From the NCBI RefSeq assembly GCF_900104745.1, contig NZ_LT629732.1, forward strand, positions 2,901,981-2,965,980: a stretch of 64,000 nucleotides of DNA, in the 5' to 3' direction. This DNA comes from Actinopolymorpha singaporensis. Its GTDB lineage: Bacteria > Actinomycetota > Actinomycetes > Propionibacteriales > Actinopolymorphaceae. The notes beneath the pieces are model-generated. The model made no database searches. It saw only the letters and a list, made by a program, of their open reading frames with translations, and was not told the origin of the DNA. Positions within the stretch are counted from its first letter, which is position 1, and the number at the start of each line of letters is the position of its first letter. The translations under genes were made by a program, and so were the position numbers. Shown piece after piece: positions 32,781 to 42,335 of this stretch.

Positions 32781-33623
32781 GTGTCCGACCTCGACGACGA
32801 GATCCGCGACCTGCAGCGCGCGGATTCGGAGCAGGCAGCTGCCGCCGCCGACGCCTCGGCCGGCCAGCCTGCCGACGAGGCCTCCGCCGACTCCGAGCAG
32901 CCCAGCCCCGAGACCAGCCCCGGGACCAGCTCAGAGACCAGCTCCGGGATCGGTTCCGAAACCACCCCCGAGGCGGGCGCCGAAGAGTCCGGCGACGCCG
33001 CGGCCGAGGAGTCCGACGAGGACGCCGAGCCCACCGCGGAGGACGCCCTGGCGGAGTTCCAGGCGGCCCTGCGGTCCAAGCCCGGCGACTGGTTCGTGAT
33101 CCACACCTATTCGGGCATGGAGAACCGCGTCAAGACCAACCTCGAGAACCGCATCCAGTCCCTCAACATGGAGGACTACATCTACGAGGTGGTCGTCCCC
33201 CAGGAGGAGCGCGCGGAGATCAAGAACGGCCAGCGGCGAATGGTGCGTCGCACCGTGCTCCCCGGCTACGTGCTGGTCCGGATGGACCTCACCGACGAGT
33301 CGTGGGCAGCCGTCCGGCACACTCCTTCGGTGACCGGCTTCGTCGGCCACGCTCACCAGCCGGTGCCGCTCGGCCTCGACGAGGTTGAGAAGATGCTGGC
33401 CCCGGCGGTCGAGGAGACCAAGGAGCCCGACAAGAAGAAGAAGGCCGAGGTCGTCGACTTCGCCGTGGGCGACTCGGTCATGGTGGTCGACGGACCGTTC
33501 GCGACACTGCACGCGACGATCACAGAGCTCAACCCCGACGCACAGAGGGTGAAGGCCCTCGTCGAGATCTTCGGCCGGGAGACCCCGGTGGAGCTGTCCT
33601 TCACGCAGATCCAGAAGGTCTGA
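32781..33623 (+). CDS. nusG: Transcription termination/antitermination protein NusG
   Basis: This 280-residue protein starts at a GTG. The first 95 residues are an acidic, Ser/Glu-rich extension common in actinobacterial NusG. The NGN domain follows ([19 protein letters not shown], then [13 protein letters not shown]). The C-terminal KOW domain ([13 protein letters not shown]) closes it. It binds RNA polymerase and couples it to Rho or ribosomes. It is followed at 52 bp by rplK. Confidence 0.95.
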   Translation: MSDLDDEIRDLQRADSEQAAAAADASAGQPADEASADSEQPSPETSPGTSSETSSGIGSETTPEAGAEESGDAAAEESDEDAEPTAEDALAEFQAALRSKPGDWFVIHTYSGMENRVKTNLENRIQSLNMEDYIYEVVVPQEERAEIKNGQRRMVRRTVLPGYVLVRMDLTDESWAAVRHTPSVTGFVGHAHQPVPLGLDEVEKMLAPAVEETKEPDKKKKAEVVDFAVGDSVMVVDGPFATLHATITELNPDAQRVKALVEIFGRETPVELSFTQIQKV

Positions 33624-33675
33624 CGGCCCCGGCCGGACTCTCGCCCCTTTCACCACCCAAGAGGACCCGAACACC

Positions 33676-34107
33676 ATGCCTCCGAAGAAGAAGATCGCCT
33701 CCGTACTCAAGCTCCAGCTGCAGGCTGGCGCCGCAACCCCCGCCCCGCCGGTGGGTACGGTGCTCGGCCCGACCGGCATCAACATCATGGAGTTCACGAA
33801 GGCCTACAACGCCGCGACGGAGTCCCAGCGGGGCAACGTCATCCCCGCCGAGATCACGATCTACGAGGACCGGACGTTCACCTTCGTCACCCGGACCCCT
33901 CCGGCCGTGGAGCTGATCAAGAAGGCGATCAGCCTCGACAAGGGTTCCGCGACGCCGCACACCGCGAAGGTCGGCACCATCTCGCGCGCCCAGGTGCGGG
34001 AGATCGCCGAGACGAAGATGCCCGACCTGAACTCCAACGACATCGAGGCCGCGATGAAGGTCGTCGAGGGCACCGCGCGGTCGATGGGCGTCACGGTCTC
34101 CGAGTAG
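33676..34107 (+). CDS. rplK: 50S ribosomal protein L11
   Basis: At 143 residues this is the standard L11 length. It begins [18 protein letters not shown], then has the Pro-rich linker [19 protein letters not shown] that includes the thiostrepton-site prolines, and ends in the RNA-binding C-terminal domain. It builds the GTPase-associated centre of the large subunit. It is co-transcribed with rplA. Confidence 0.97.
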   Translation: MPPKKKIASVLKLQLQAGAATPAPPVGTVLGPTGINIMEFTKAYNAATESQRGNVIPAEITIYEDRTFTFVTRTPPAVELIKKAISLDKGSATPHTAKVGTISRAQVREIAETKMPDLNSNDIEAAMKVVEGTARSMGVTVSE

Positions 34108-34219
34108 CCCGTACGCCTCCGTACGCACGTACAACCGGCCGGACTCCGGTCCGGCGTCCTGGTGGGAGGGCCCGCGCTGGCCCGCACCACGACTCCACCA
34201 TCCGACTCCAGGAGTGTTC

Positions 34220-34930
34220 ATGAAGCGCAGCAAGTCCTACCGCGCGGCGGCCGAGAAGGTCGACCAGGCCGTCCTGCACGACCCGCGCGAGGCGGTGGCC
34301 CTGGCCAAGCAGAACGCCGGCAAGAAGTTCGACGAGACCGTGGACGTCGCGATGCGTCTCGGCGTCGACCCCCGCAAGGCCGATCAGATGGTGCGCGGCA
34401 CCGTCAACCTTCCGCACGGCACCGGCAAGACCGCTCGGGTCCTGGTCTTCGCCACCGGACAGAAGGCTGAGGACGCCACCGCCGCCGGCGCCGACTACGT
34501 GGGCTCCGACGACCTGATCGAGCGGATCCAGGGCGGTTGGCTCGACTTCGACGCCGTTGTCGCCACGCCGGACCTGATGGGCAAGGTCGGCCGGCTCGGC
34601 CGGGTGCTCGGCCCGCGCGGTCTGATGCCGAACCCGAAGACGGGCACCGTCACCCCCGACGTCACCAAGGCCGTGACCGACATCAAGGGCGGAAAGATCG
34701 AGTTCCGCGTCGACCGGCACGCCAACCTGCACTTCATCATCGGCAAGGCGTCCTTCAGCGAGGACCAGCTCGCGGAGAACTACGGCGCCGCCCTCGACGA
34801 GGTGCTCCGGCTGAAGCCGTCGGCTTCGAAGGGCCGCTACATCCGCAAGGTCACGCTGTCGACCACGATGGGCCCGGGCGTTCCGGTCGACCCGGCCAAG
34901 ACCGTCTCGACCGCTGAGGCCTCGGCCTGA
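34220..34930 (+). CDS. rplA: 50S ribosomal protein L1
   Basis: This 236-residue protein starts at the ATG after AGGAG; a GTG two codons upstream is a poorer choice. The L1 signature lies in the region [19 protein letters not shown], followed by [11 protein letters not shown]. It forms the mobile L1 stalk and may repress its own operon. A strong terminator follows. Confidence 0.97.
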   Translation: MKRSKSYRAAAEKVDQAVLHDPREAVALAKQNAGKKFDETVDVAMRLGVDPRKADQMVRGTVNLPHGTGKTARVLVFATGQKAEDATAAGADYVGSDDLIERIQGGWLDFDAVVATPDLMGKVGRLGRVLGPRGLMPNPKTGTVTPDVTKAVTDIKGGKIEFRVDRHANLHFIIGKASFSEDQLAENYGAALDEVLRLKPSASKGRYIRKVTLSTTMGPGVPVDPAKTVSTAEASA

Positions 34931-34943
34931 CGCGATCCCGTCC

Positions 34944-34984
34944 AGGACGCCCTCGCACCTCTCGGTGCGGGGGCGTTCTGCCTT
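34944..34984 (+). terminator. Intrinsic terminator after rplA
   Basis: GGACGCCCTCGCACC and GGTGCGGGGGCGTTC form a long stem (one G-U pair and few mismatches) around a short loop, followed by TGCCTTTT. Confidence 0.85.
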
Positions 34985-35176
34985 TTCGGTGGTTCTCCGT
35001 ACGCCGGATGCCTGGTCGTCCGGCGAGCGGAAGTCGTCGCCGTGCCTGGGCAACGCCCGGTGACATTTGTGCGTCGGGCCATCGTCGACGCTTCCGGGCG
35101 CTGATCACTCGCTGTTAGGATATGAGCGCTTTGTCGCGGACGGGTGGCGAGGCGACGGGCACACACGGGGGTACGC

Positions 35177-35809
35177 GTGCGCTTCACAGCTGGACTGGCC
35201 AACAGACGATCGACGACCAGGGCGGTCGCGGTCGTCGCCGGTGTCGTTCTCGGGTTGTCGGCGTCGGCGTGCGGCGGGGACTCTCCGCAGCCGGCGACGA
35301 TGGACACTCCGACCGCGAAGTCCACCCCCACGAAGTCGGCCACACCGACCCCGACTCCGAGCCCGTCGGCCAGCCCGACCAAGCCCGGCAGGATCGAGAC
35401 GTTCGGTCCGGCGCCCACCGGACCGGAGGCCGCAGCGGTGAGGGCGTTCGTGACGAGGTACGTCACTACGGTCAACAAGGCGATCGAGAACGGCGATGTC
35501 TCCACGCTTCGCCCGATGTACACCAGCGGATGCCTTGACTGCGTACAGCTCGCCGCCAGCATCAGGTCCACCTACAGCGGTGGCGGGAAGTTCAGCGGCG
35601 GCCTCTACACGCAGAACCACGTCGAGGTGTTCTCCAAGTCCGGCGGGACCTACATGGTTCGCGTACGGTCACTGTCCACCGCCTGGAAGCAGTACAACTC
35701 CGCCGGCACGGTGATCAACCAGGGGCCCGCGGAACGAGTCACCTACACCTACGGCGTGCAGGAGATCAGCGGCAACTGGCAGTTGACAGCCGGGGGGAAG
35801 TCGCAATGA
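35177..35809 (+). CDS. Putative lipoprotein, DUF6318-like
   Basis: This protein is 210 residues from the GTG at 35177, chosen because a signal peptide starts there; a start at 35144 is possible. The signal region ends GLSASACGGDS, a plausible lipidation cysteine. A Thr/Pro/Ser-rich linker follows to about 75. The folded part (about 80-210) begins AAAVRAFVTRYVTTVNKAIENG, has a GCLDC cysteine pair near 120 and a GNWQLTAG end. This layout resembles DUF6318 lipoproteins of actinomycetes, with unknown function. A promoter-like TAGGAT lies at 35116-35121. It overlaps the next secreted gene by four bases. Confidence 0.68.
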   Translation: MRFTAGLANRRSTTRAVAVVAGVVLGLSASACGGDSPQPATMDTPTAKSTPTKSATPTPTPSPSASPTKPGRIETFGPAPTGPEAAAVRAFVTRYVTTVNKAIENGDVSTLRPMYTSGCLDCVQLAASIRSTYSGGGKFSGGLYTQNHVEVFSKSGGTYMVRVRSLSTAWKQYNSAGTVINQGPAERVTYTYGVQEISGNWQLTAGGKSQ

Positions 35810-36702
35810 GGGCAACGAGGAGAGTCATCGGCATCGCGCTGGGCGGTTTTCTCCTGACGGCCTTCGGGCTGGTGGCGCCAGAGGCGTTCGCCGACATCCC
35901 GCGCGGGGACGTCGGCTGGCAGTACAGCGAGTCGGGCAGGGGCTACTACCAGCCGCCCAGGGGAACGCCCGCGCCCTCGCAGCCACCCGGTCCGAACGAC
36001 TGGGTGCAGGAGGTCCTGATCAACCAGCCGGCGTGGGACTGCCAGGGCGCCGGGATCGGCGACTGCGACCCGCTGGCCATCTGGTGCAACCCTGACCTGT
36101 CACCGGATCCGCGTGAGCCGATCTACGTCCGTTCGGTCGTCCGCTATCAGTGGAAGGATCGCGGCGACCGCGCCAAGTGGCACGGGACGGCAGAGTGCTA
36201 CCCCACGCCGGAGTGGGTCCCGATCGAGCAGCTCAGCTACGACTTCAAGTACGAGATCCAACGGAACCTGCCCAGGCCGAAGATCTCTCTGCACCCGGCT
36301 CCCAGGACGTTGGTCAACCTGCCGACGATCGTGTCGGTCGACGACCCGGGAACGCAGACCTTCGACATCACGGTGCCACCGTCGCAGGGACGCCACTTCG
36401 AGTTGCACGGGCAGATCACCGCCACTCCGGACTACACCTGGACCTTCTCCGACGCCAACGGAGGCGCCCACACCGTCAAGGGTGCAGGCCGGGAGTTCGA
36501 CGGCACGCTTCCGGACGGCCACCCGGGCTACTACGTGACGAACACCTTCGGCGCCGCCGGTGAGGGCAAGGTCCACCTGCAGGTGCGTTGGACGGGAACG
36601 GTCGTCGTGGACTCCGTCCCACCGCAGCCGATCGTGCCGGTCACCTTCGACGTCGACGCCAACGTGCAGGTGGTCGAGTCCCACCCGGTTCTCAGACGAT
36701 AA
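35806..36702 (+). CDS. Secreted protein of unknown function
   Basis: This 298-residue protein overlaps the lipoprotein gene (ATGA), so the two are translated together. It has a signal peptide (about 1-30, cleavage near AFADIP), an aromatic and Pro/Gly-rich stretch, then four cysteines (DCQGAGIGDCDPLAIWC and AECYP) that may make two disulfides. Beta-rich sequence without obvious repeats fills the rest. I recognise no family. The pair is probably exported and works together at the cell surface, and it interrupts the rplA-rplJ neighbourhood. Confidence 0.65.
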   Translation: MRATRRVIGIALGGFLLTAFGLVAPEAFADIPRGDVGWQYSESGRGYYQPPRGTPAPSQPPGPNDWVQEVLINQPAWDCQGAGIGDCDPLAIWCNPDLSPDPREPIYVRSVVRYQWKDRGDRAKWHGTAECYPTPEWVPIEQLSYDFKYEIQRNLPRPKISLHPAPRTLVNLPTIVSVDDPGTQTFDITVPPSQGRHFELHGQITATPDYTWTFSDANGGAHTVKGAGREFDGTLPDGHPGYYVTNTFGAAGEGKVHLQVRWTGTVVVDSVPPQPIVPVTFDVDANVQVVESHPVLRR

Positions 36703-36713
36703 CCGGGGGCGAT

Positions 36714-36743
36714 TTGGTGGCTGGGGGAGCCGTCCCGTATTCT
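36714..36743 (+). promoter_or_regulatory. Promoter of rplJ-rplL
   Basis: TTGGTG (36714-36719), 18 bp, TATTCT (36738-36743). Transcription should begin near 36750, in front of the L10 leader. Confidence 0.65.
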
Positions 36744-36987
36744 GGCGGCTGCCGAAGACCGCTGGTTGCCTCCCTCCGGGGTGGCTGAAGGTCCCGCACG
36801 TCGGGCGGCCCGCGCAGGCGTCACGTGGCAACGAAGTCAAGATCGGGTTTCCGGGTCGCGGTCCACCGCGAGCGGAGTCCTGGCCCTCGAGTTCGTGTTC
36901 GCCCCGTACGCGTGCGTACGGGGCTTTTCGCATTCTGCGGGTTTCCTCCCGGGCCGCGGTCGCAGGCCACCCCGAGGAAGGAGATCC
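36744..36987 (+). promoter_or_regulatory. L10 leader RNA with internal attenuator
   Basis: The 240-nt untranslated leader includes GCCGAAGACCGCTGGTTGCC (36751-36770), a block that typically opens actinobacterial L10 leaders, where the L10(L12)4 complex binds its own mRNA. Downstream lies an 11-bp stem GCCCCGTACGC/GCGTACGGGGC (36901-36911 and 36914-36924) with TTTT after it, an intrinsic terminator 60 nt before rplJ. L10 binding probably favours this terminator. An open frame crosses the region but has no conserved protein content. Confidence 0.75.
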
Positions 36988-37608
36988 ATGGCGAAGCCGG
37001 ACAAGGCAACCGCCGTCGCAGAGCTCACGGACCAGTTCCGCGACTCTGCCGGAGCGGTCCTGACCGAGTATCGCGGACTCACCGTGAAGCAGCTGCAGGA
37101 ACTGCGGCGCTCCATCGGTGACAACGCCAACTACGCCGTGGTGAAGAACACGCTGACCAGGATCGCGGCGAAGGAGGCGGGAGTCGAGATCGCCGACGAG
37201 CTTCTCGTCGGCCCCTCGGCCATCGCGTTCATCAGCGGCGACCCGGTCGAGGTCGCCAAGGGTCTGCGTGACTTCGCCAAGGCCAACCCCAATCTCGTCA
37301 TCAAGGGCGGCGTGCTCGAGGGCCGGTCCCTCGCCGTCGACGAGATCACCAAGCTCGCTGACCTCGAGTCCCGCGAGGTCCTGCTCGCGAAGCTCGCGGG
37401 CGCGATGCTGGCGTCGCTTTCGGGCGCCGCCTCGCTGTTCCAGGCCCCGCTGTCGCAGGCCGCCCGGCTCGCCGAGGCGCTGCGTCAGAAGGTCGAGGAG
37501 GAGGGCCCGGCCGCTGGCGCTGCCGACACCACCTCCGAGGCCGACGCCGAGGCCGCACCGGAAGCCAGCTCCGACGCGTCGGACGCCGGCGAGTCCAGCG
37601 AGTCCTGA
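36988..37608 (+). CDS. rplJ: 50S ribosomal protein L10
   Basis: This 206-residue protein starts at the ATG after AAGGAG; the upstream in-frame starts lie in the leader [23 protein letters not shown] and [19 protein letters not shown] are typical of L10. The C-terminal helix that binds L7/L12 dimers is followed by an acidic Ala/Ser/Glu tail of about 35 residues. It anchors the L7/L12 stalk and autoregulates the operon through the leader. Confidence 0.96.
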   Translation: MAKPDKATAVAELTDQFRDSAGAVLTEYRGLTVKQLQELRRSIGDNANYAVVKNTLTRIAAKEAGVEIADELLVGPSAIAFISGDPVEVAKGLRDFAKANPNLVIKGGVLEGRSLAVDEITKLADLESREVLLAKLAGAMLASLSGAASLFQAPLSQAARLAEALRQKVEEEGPAAGAADTTSEADAEAAPEASSDASDAGESSES

Positions 37609-37661
37609 CCTGACCAGGACTGACCGTCACCACTGCACGACACACGGAAGGTACGCCACTC

Positions 37662-38048
37662 ATGGCTAAGCTCAGCAACGACGAGCTGCTCGACGCGTTC
37701 AAGGAGATGACGCTTCTCGAGCTCAGCGAGTTCGTCAAGCAGTTCGAGGACACCTTCGGCGTGACCGCGGCCGCTCCGGTCGCCGTCGCGGCGGGCCCCG
37801 CGGCCGGCGGTGCCGCGCCCGAGGCCGAGGAGGAGAAGGACGAGTTCGACGTCATCCTCGAGGCTGCCGGCGACAAGAAGATCCAGGTCATCAAGGAGGT
37901 GCGCACGCTCACCAGCCTCGGCCTGAAGGAGGCCAAGGACCTGGTCGAGGGCGCGCCGAAGCCCGTCCTGGAGAAGGCCAACAAGGAGACCGCGGAGAAG
38001 GCCAAGGAGTCCCTCGAGGCTGTTGGCGCCAAGGTCACCCTGAAGTAA
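37662..38048 (+). CDS. rplL: 50S ribosomal protein L7/L12
   Basis: At 128 residues it has a dimerisation domain ([20 protein letters not shown]), an Ala/Gly hinge (about 40-58) and the factor-binding C-terminal domain ([20 protein letters not shown]). It recruits translation GTPases. It ends the rplJL operon before a strong terminator. Confidence 0.97.
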   Translation: MAKLSNDELLDAFKEMTLLELSEFVKQFEDTFGVTAAAPVAVAAGPAAGGAAPEAEEEKDEFDVILEAAGDKKIQVIKEVRTLTSLGLKEAKDLVEGAPKPVLEKANKETAEKAKESLEAVGAKVTLK

Positions 38049-38094
38049 GGGACGTTCGCACGCGGTCCGCGCGACCGCGGTCGTCTGTCTGTGC

Positions 38095-38130
38095 AGAGGG
38101 CGGTCACCCACCTGGGTGACCGCCCTCTTC
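38095..38130 (+). terminator. Intrinsic terminator after rplL
   Basis: AGAGGGCGGTCACCCA and TGGGTGACCGCCCTCT are perfect 16-bp complements around a CC loop, followed by TCCC. It insulates rplL from the mce operon. Confidence 0.85.
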
Positions 38131-38273
38131 CCGTCCGCGGACCGCACATTCTGTCGTCCGCACGGCCGTAACCTCGCCGACTCCGGCTCGTTGAGGAGGC
38201 GTGTGTATCGGTCGCCGCCACCGGGGGGTCTGCGGCGGCCGGTACGCACGCAGACCGGCGGTGAGGAGTTCTG

Positions 38274-39302
38274 GTGGGCGTCGAGATCCGGGTGGACGGG
38301 CTCACCAAGTCCTTCGGGGGCGCGCCGGTCTGGCGCGACGTCAGCCTCACTCTTCCGTCCGGTGAGATCAGCGTTCTGCTGGGGCCTTCCGGCACGGGCA
38401 AGTCGGTCTTCCTGAAATGCCTGGTCGGCCTGCTCAAACCCGACCGGGGCCACATCCTCATCGAGGGCCACGACATCGCCACCTGCCGGGAGCGGGAGTT
38501 GTACCGCGTCCGCAGACTTTTCGGCGTCCTCTTCCAGGACGGCGCGTTGTTCGGCTCGATGAACCTCTACGACAACGTGGCGTTCCCGCTGCGCGAACAC
38601 ACCCGCAGGTCCGAGAACGAGATCCGTTCGATCGTGATGTCGAAGATCGAGATGGTCGGGCTGCTCGGCGCGGAGCGCAAGCTGCCCGGCGAGATCTCCG
38701 GCGGGATGCGCAAGCGGGCCGGGCTCGCCAGGGCGCTCGTACTCGACCCCGAGATCATCCTGTTCGACGAGCCGGACTCCGGCCTGGACCCGGTGCGGAC
38801 GGCGTACCTCAACCAGTTGATCGTCGACCTCAACCAGCAGACCGGCGCGACGTTCCTCATCGTCACCCACGACATCAACACCGCCCGCACGGTGCCCGAC
38901 AACATCGGCTTGCTCTACCACCGGCACCTCGCGATGTTCGGTCCGCGGGAGATGTGCCTGTGCTCGCAGGAACCCGTCGTACGGCAGTTCCTCAACGCGC
39001 AAAGGGTGGGCCCGATCGGCATGTCGGAGGAGAAGGACGCCGACGAGCTCGCGGCCGAGGCGGCGGCCGGGGTGGAGCTGGCGGCGCTCCCGCCGATCCC
39101 GCTCCAGCTCGGGCCTTCCAACGGTGAACCTCGGCCCAGCCAGCGCCCGCCCGGGCAGTGGTGTGCCGACAACGACGTGACCCCGCCGCCGGGTTCGTTC
39201 GAGCCGGACCCTTCGTCCGCGGCGTCGCCCGTGCCCGCCTCGGCCGGGGCGGCCGCGCCGGCTGGGGCCGGGCCCGGGGTTGCCGGGGGAGACGGACCGT
39301 GA
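38274..39302 (+). CDS. ABC transporter ATPase of the MceG/MlaF type
   Basis: This 342-residue protein starts at a GTG behind GAGGAG. Walker A is GPSGTGKS (37-44), the signature is ISGGMRKRAGLARAL, and Walker B is IILFDEPDSGLDP with a following switch His (IVTHD). The C-terminal 90 residues are the extra Pro/Ala-rich tail seen in MceG proteins. It energises the mce lipid importer encoded directly downstream. In Mycobacterium tuberculosis the equivalent gene (mkl) also lies by rplL but without its mce operon. Its stop overlaps the permease GTG (GTGA). Confidence 0.92.
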   Translation: MGVEIRVDGLTKSFGGAPVWRDVSLTLPSGEISVLLGPSGTGKSVFLKCLVGLLKPDRGHILIEGHDIATCRERELYRVRRLFGVLFQDGALFGSMNLYDNVAFPLREHTRRSENEIRSIVMSKIEMVGLLGAERKLPGEISGGMRKRAGLARALVLDPEIILFDEPDSGLDPVRTAYLNQLIVDLNQQTGATFLIVTHDINTARTVPDNIGLLYHRHLAMFGPREMCLCSQEPVVRQFLNAQRVGPIGMSEEKDADELAAEAAAGVELAALPPIPLQLGPSNGEPRPSQRPPGQWCADNDVTPPPGSFEPDPSSAASPVPASAGAAAPAGAGPGVAGGDGP

Positions 39303-40072
39303 GCCGGCATCCGACGGCACCGCTGCAGGCGAGCGGCCGGCTGTTCGCGTTCGGACTGGACGTCGTGCGCGGGCTGCCGCGACGACCTTTCCAGTGGCAG
39401 GAGTTCGTCCGCCAGGCGTGGTTCCTGGCCGGGGTCACGATCGTGCCGACGGCGCTGGTGGCGATCCCCTTCGGTGCCGTCATCGCCTTGCAGGTGGGCG
39501 GCCTGATCAGGCAGTTTGGTGCCCAGTCGTTCGCCGGGGCGGCGATGGTGCTCGCCGTGGTCCGGGAGGCGTCGCCGATCGCGACGGCGCTGCTGATCGC
39601 CGGGGCGGGAGGTTCGGCGATCTGTGCCGACCTCGGTTCGCGCACGATCCGGGAGGAGATCGACGCGATGCGGGTGCTCGGGATCGACCCGCTGCACCGG
39701 CTGGTCGTGCCCCGGGTGCTCGCCGCGATGTTCGTCGCCGTCTTCCTCAACGGCCTGGTGAGCGTCGTCGGCGTGATCGGCGGCTACGTCTTCAACGTCG
39801 TCCTGCAGGGAGGTACGCCGGGCGCCTACCTCGCGTCGTTCACCGCCCTGGCGCAGCTTCCGGACCTGTGGGCAGGTGAGGTCAAGGCGCTGGTGTTCGG
39901 CCTGCTCGCCGCGGTGGTCGCGTCGTACAAGGGCCTTTCCGCCGGCGGCGGGCCGAAGGGCGTCGGCGACGCGGTCAACCAGACCGTGGTGATCACCTTC
40001 ATGCTGCTGTTCTTCGCGAACTTCGTGATGCAGGCGGTCTACTTCCAGCTCGTCCCGCCGAAGGGTGCCTGA
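39299..40072 (+). CDS. MlaE/YrbE-type ABC permease, first copy
   Basis: This 257-residue protein from the overlapping GTG is an integral membrane protein with about five or six helices. The MlaE-domain centre REASPIATALLIAGAGGSAI, then LGSRTIREEIDAMRVLGIDP, is the conserved cytosolic coupling loop. It corresponds to YrbEA in mce loci and pairs with the next gene as a heterodimer in the cytoplasmic membrane. Confidence 0.93.
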   Translation: MSRHPTAPLQASGRLFAFGLDVVRGLPRRPFQWQEFVRQAWFLAGVTIVPTALVAIPFGAVIALQVGGLIRQFGAQSFAGAAMVLAVVREASPIATALLIAGAGGSAICADLGSRTIREEIDAMRVLGIDPLHRLVVPRVLAAMFVAVFLNGLVSVVGVIGGYVFNVVLQGGTPGAYLASFTALAQLPDLWAGEVKALVFGLLAAVVASYKGLSAGGGPKGVGDAVNQTVVITFMLLFFANFVMQAVYFQLVPPKGA

Positions 40073-40073
40073 G

Positions 40074-40880
40074 GTGAGCGCTCCGTTGCGTGCCCTGGAC
40101 ACCCTCGGTGACCAGCTCGCCTTCTACCTCCGGGCGGCCGGCTGGATCCCCGCGACCGTACGCCGCTACCGGCGGGAGGTACTACGCCTGCTGGCCGAGG
40201 TGAGCTTCGGCACCGGAGCGCTGGCGGTCGTCGGCGGCACGGTCGGGGTGATCGCGTTCCTGGCGTTCTTCACCGGCACCGAGGTCGGCCTGCAGGGGTA
40301 CGCCGCGCTCAACCAACTGGGCACCTCCGCCTACGCGGGCTTCGTGTCGGCGTACTTCAACACCCGCGAGATCGCGCCGCTGATCGCCGGCATCGCGCTG
40401 GCGGCGACGGTTGGCTGCGGCTTCACCGCCCAGCTCGGCGCGATGCGGGTCAGCGAGGAGGTGGACGCCCTGGAGGTGATGGCCGTCCCGTCGCTGCCGT
40501 TCCTCGTCAGCACGCGGATCGTCGCCGGGCTGCTCGCGGTCGTTCCGTTGTACGTCGTCGGGCTGTTCTCGTCGTACTTCGCGACCCGGCTCGTCGTCAC
40601 CGCGGGCTACGGCCAGAGCGCCGGGACCTACGACCACTACTTCCACCTGTTCCTGCCGCCGCACGACGTGCTCTGGTCGTTCGGAAAGGTGCTGGTATTC
40701 GCGGTGCTGATCATCTCGATCCACTGCTACCACGGCTACCACGCCACCGGCGGCCCCGCGGGAGTCGGCGTGGCGGTCGGCCGGGCGGTGCGTACGTCGA
40801 TCGTGGTCATCAACGTCGTCGACTTGGCGCTGTCGATGGCGATCTGGGGCGCGAGCACGACCGTGCGGCTGGCGGGGTAG
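40074..40880 (+). CDS. MlaE/YrbE-type ABC permease, second copy
   Basis: This 268-residue protein starts from the GTG one base after the previous stop; a GTG at 40065 is an alternative. The coupling loop reads GAMRVSEEVDALEVMAVPSL and corresponds to YrbEB. Together with the first permease and the MceG ATPase it forms the membrane core that takes lipids from the MCE tunnel. Confidence 0.93.
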   Translation: MSAPLRALDTLGDQLAFYLRAAGWIPATVRRYRREVLRLLAEVSFGTGALAVVGGTVGVIAFLAFFTGTEVGLQGYAALNQLGTSAYAGFVSAYFNTREIAPLIAGIALAATVGCGFTAQLGAMRVSEEVDALEVMAVPSLPFLVSTRIVAGLLAVVPLYVVGLFSSYFATRLVVTAGYGQSAGTYDHYFHLFLPPHDVLWSFGKVLVFAVLIISIHCYHGYHATGGPAGVGVAVGRAVRTSIVVINVVDLALSMAIWGASTTVRLAG

Positions 40881-40883
40881 GCG

Positions 40884-42335
40884 ATGGCCGGTCGTACACA
40901 GTTCGAGAAGGTGACCCGGCGGCCCGGGCGCTCGGGTCGGCCCGGGCAGCCCGGGCAGTCTCGGCAGCCTGGGCAGTCGAGGTGGCCCTGGCAGGCCGCG
41001 CGACCCGGGCGGCCGGGTCGGCTCGGGCCGCGGGCGCTGGGGATCGTCTTCCTCGCCCTGCTGGTGGGCTTCGGCGGCCTGACGTACGCGTTCTTCACCC
41101 AGGCGTTCACCGACACGGCCGAGGTGACCCTGGAGACCGACCACGTGGGGCTGGAGCTCAACCGGCAGGCGGACGTGAAGGTCCGCGGCCTGATCGTGGG
41201 CGAGGTACGCCACGTCGCGTCCGACGGCCGCCGGGCCCGGGTCGACCTCGCGCTGACGCCGGACAGCCTGGCCGCCATCCCGGCCAACGTGACCGCCCGG
41301 ATCGTGCCGAAGACGTTGTTCGGGGAGAAGTACGTCGAACTCGTCCTGCCGGCCAGGCCGTCTCCGCGCAGGCTCGCGGCCGGCGACGTGATCGGGCCGG
41401 ACCGGTCGAGTGTGGCGATCGAACTCGCCGCCGTCCTCGAGGACGTCTACCCGCTGCTGCGCACCCTTCGCCCGGCCCAACTGAACGCGACACTGGCCGC
41501 GCTCGCCACCGCGCTGGAGGGACGCGGTGACCGGATCGGCGGCAACCTCACCCGGCTGGACGCCTACCTGGGCCGGCTCGACCCGCACCTGCCGCAGCTC
41601 AACCACGACGTGTCCGCTCTCGCCGACGTCGCGGACATCTACGCCGACGCGACCCCCGACCTGGTGCGGCTGCTGCGCAACGCCACGAAGACCGGGAGCA
41701 CCGTCGTGGTCAAGCAACGGGTGCTGGAGGACTTCCTCACCGACCTCGCCGGCACCAGCGCGTCCACCCGGAGGTTCCTGGCCGACAACGAGGCCGGCCT
41801 GATCCGGGTCGGCGAGGTGAGCCGGCCCACGCTGGACCTGCTGGCGACGTACTCCCCGGAGTACTCCTGCCTGCTGGAGGGCCTGGCGAACTGGGTGCCC
41901 CGCATCGACGACGCGTTCGGCGGCGGCGAGCACTATCCGGGCAGTGCGCCCGCGCTGCACATCACGCTGGAGGTCGTCGACCAGCACCGCGGTTACGGGC
42001 GGCAGGACCGGCCGGCGTACGACGACGACCGCGGGCCGGGCTGCCGTTCGCTGCCGGACCCGCCGTACTCCCAGGCCGACCCGGCGCCGGGCAGCGGCGT
42101 ACGGGAGGGGGTCGGCGGGTCCGGATCGGGGTCAGGTCCCGGGGCCGGCTCCGGAGCGGGGGCGCGGGCTCCGGTGTTCGACCTGTCCAGCGGGTACGCC
42201 GGCACCGCCCGGGAACAGCGGGTGGTCGACGCCCTGGTGGCGCCGGTGCTGCGCATCCCGCCGGGCGACGTACCCGACGTGACCACCCTGCTGTACGGCC
42301 CGCTGGTCCGTGGGACGCAGGTGAGCGTCGGATGA
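40884..42335 (+). CDS. MCE family protein, position A of the operon
   Basis: This 483-residue protein has an Arg/Gly/Pro/Gln-rich cytosolic N-terminus with short repeats (about 1-50), one membrane anchor (about 52-72), then the MCE/MlaD beta-barrel (about 78-155, VGLELNRQADVKVRGLIVGE) and a long helical domain to about 330. The C-terminal part contains CLLEGLANW and a Gly/Ser-rich disordered region. Six such proteins assemble a hexameric lipid-conducting tunnel through the cell wall. It overlaps the next gene by four bases. Confidence 0.9.
   Translation: MAGRTQFEKVTRRPGRSGRPGQPGQSRQPGQSRWPWQAARPGRPGRLGPRALGIVFLALLVGFGGLTYAFFTQAFTDTAEVTLETDHVGLELNRQADVKVRGLIVGEVRHVASDGRRARVDLALTPDSLAAIPANVTARIVPKTLFGEKYVELVLPARPSPRRLAAGDVIGPDRSSVAIELAAVLEDVYPLLRTLRPAQLNATLAALATALEGRGDRIGGNLTRLDAYLGRLDPHLPQLNHDVSALADVADIYADATPDLVRLLRNATKTGSTVVVKQRVLEDFLTDLAGTSASTRRFLADNEAGLIRVGEVSRPTLDLLATYSPEYSCLLEGLANWVPRIDDAFGGGEHYPGSAPALHITLEVVDQHRGYGRQDRPAYDDDRGPGCRSLPDPPYSQADPAPGSGVREGVGGSGSGSGPGAGSGAGARAPVFDLSSGYAGTAREQRVVDALVAPVLRIPPGDVPDVTTLLYGPLVRGTQVSVG

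Noticed and set aside
36766-36987. N-terminal extension of L10
   Set aside because: The stretch is the L10 leader RNA with a terminator hairpin; L10 begins MAKPDK at the ribosome site.
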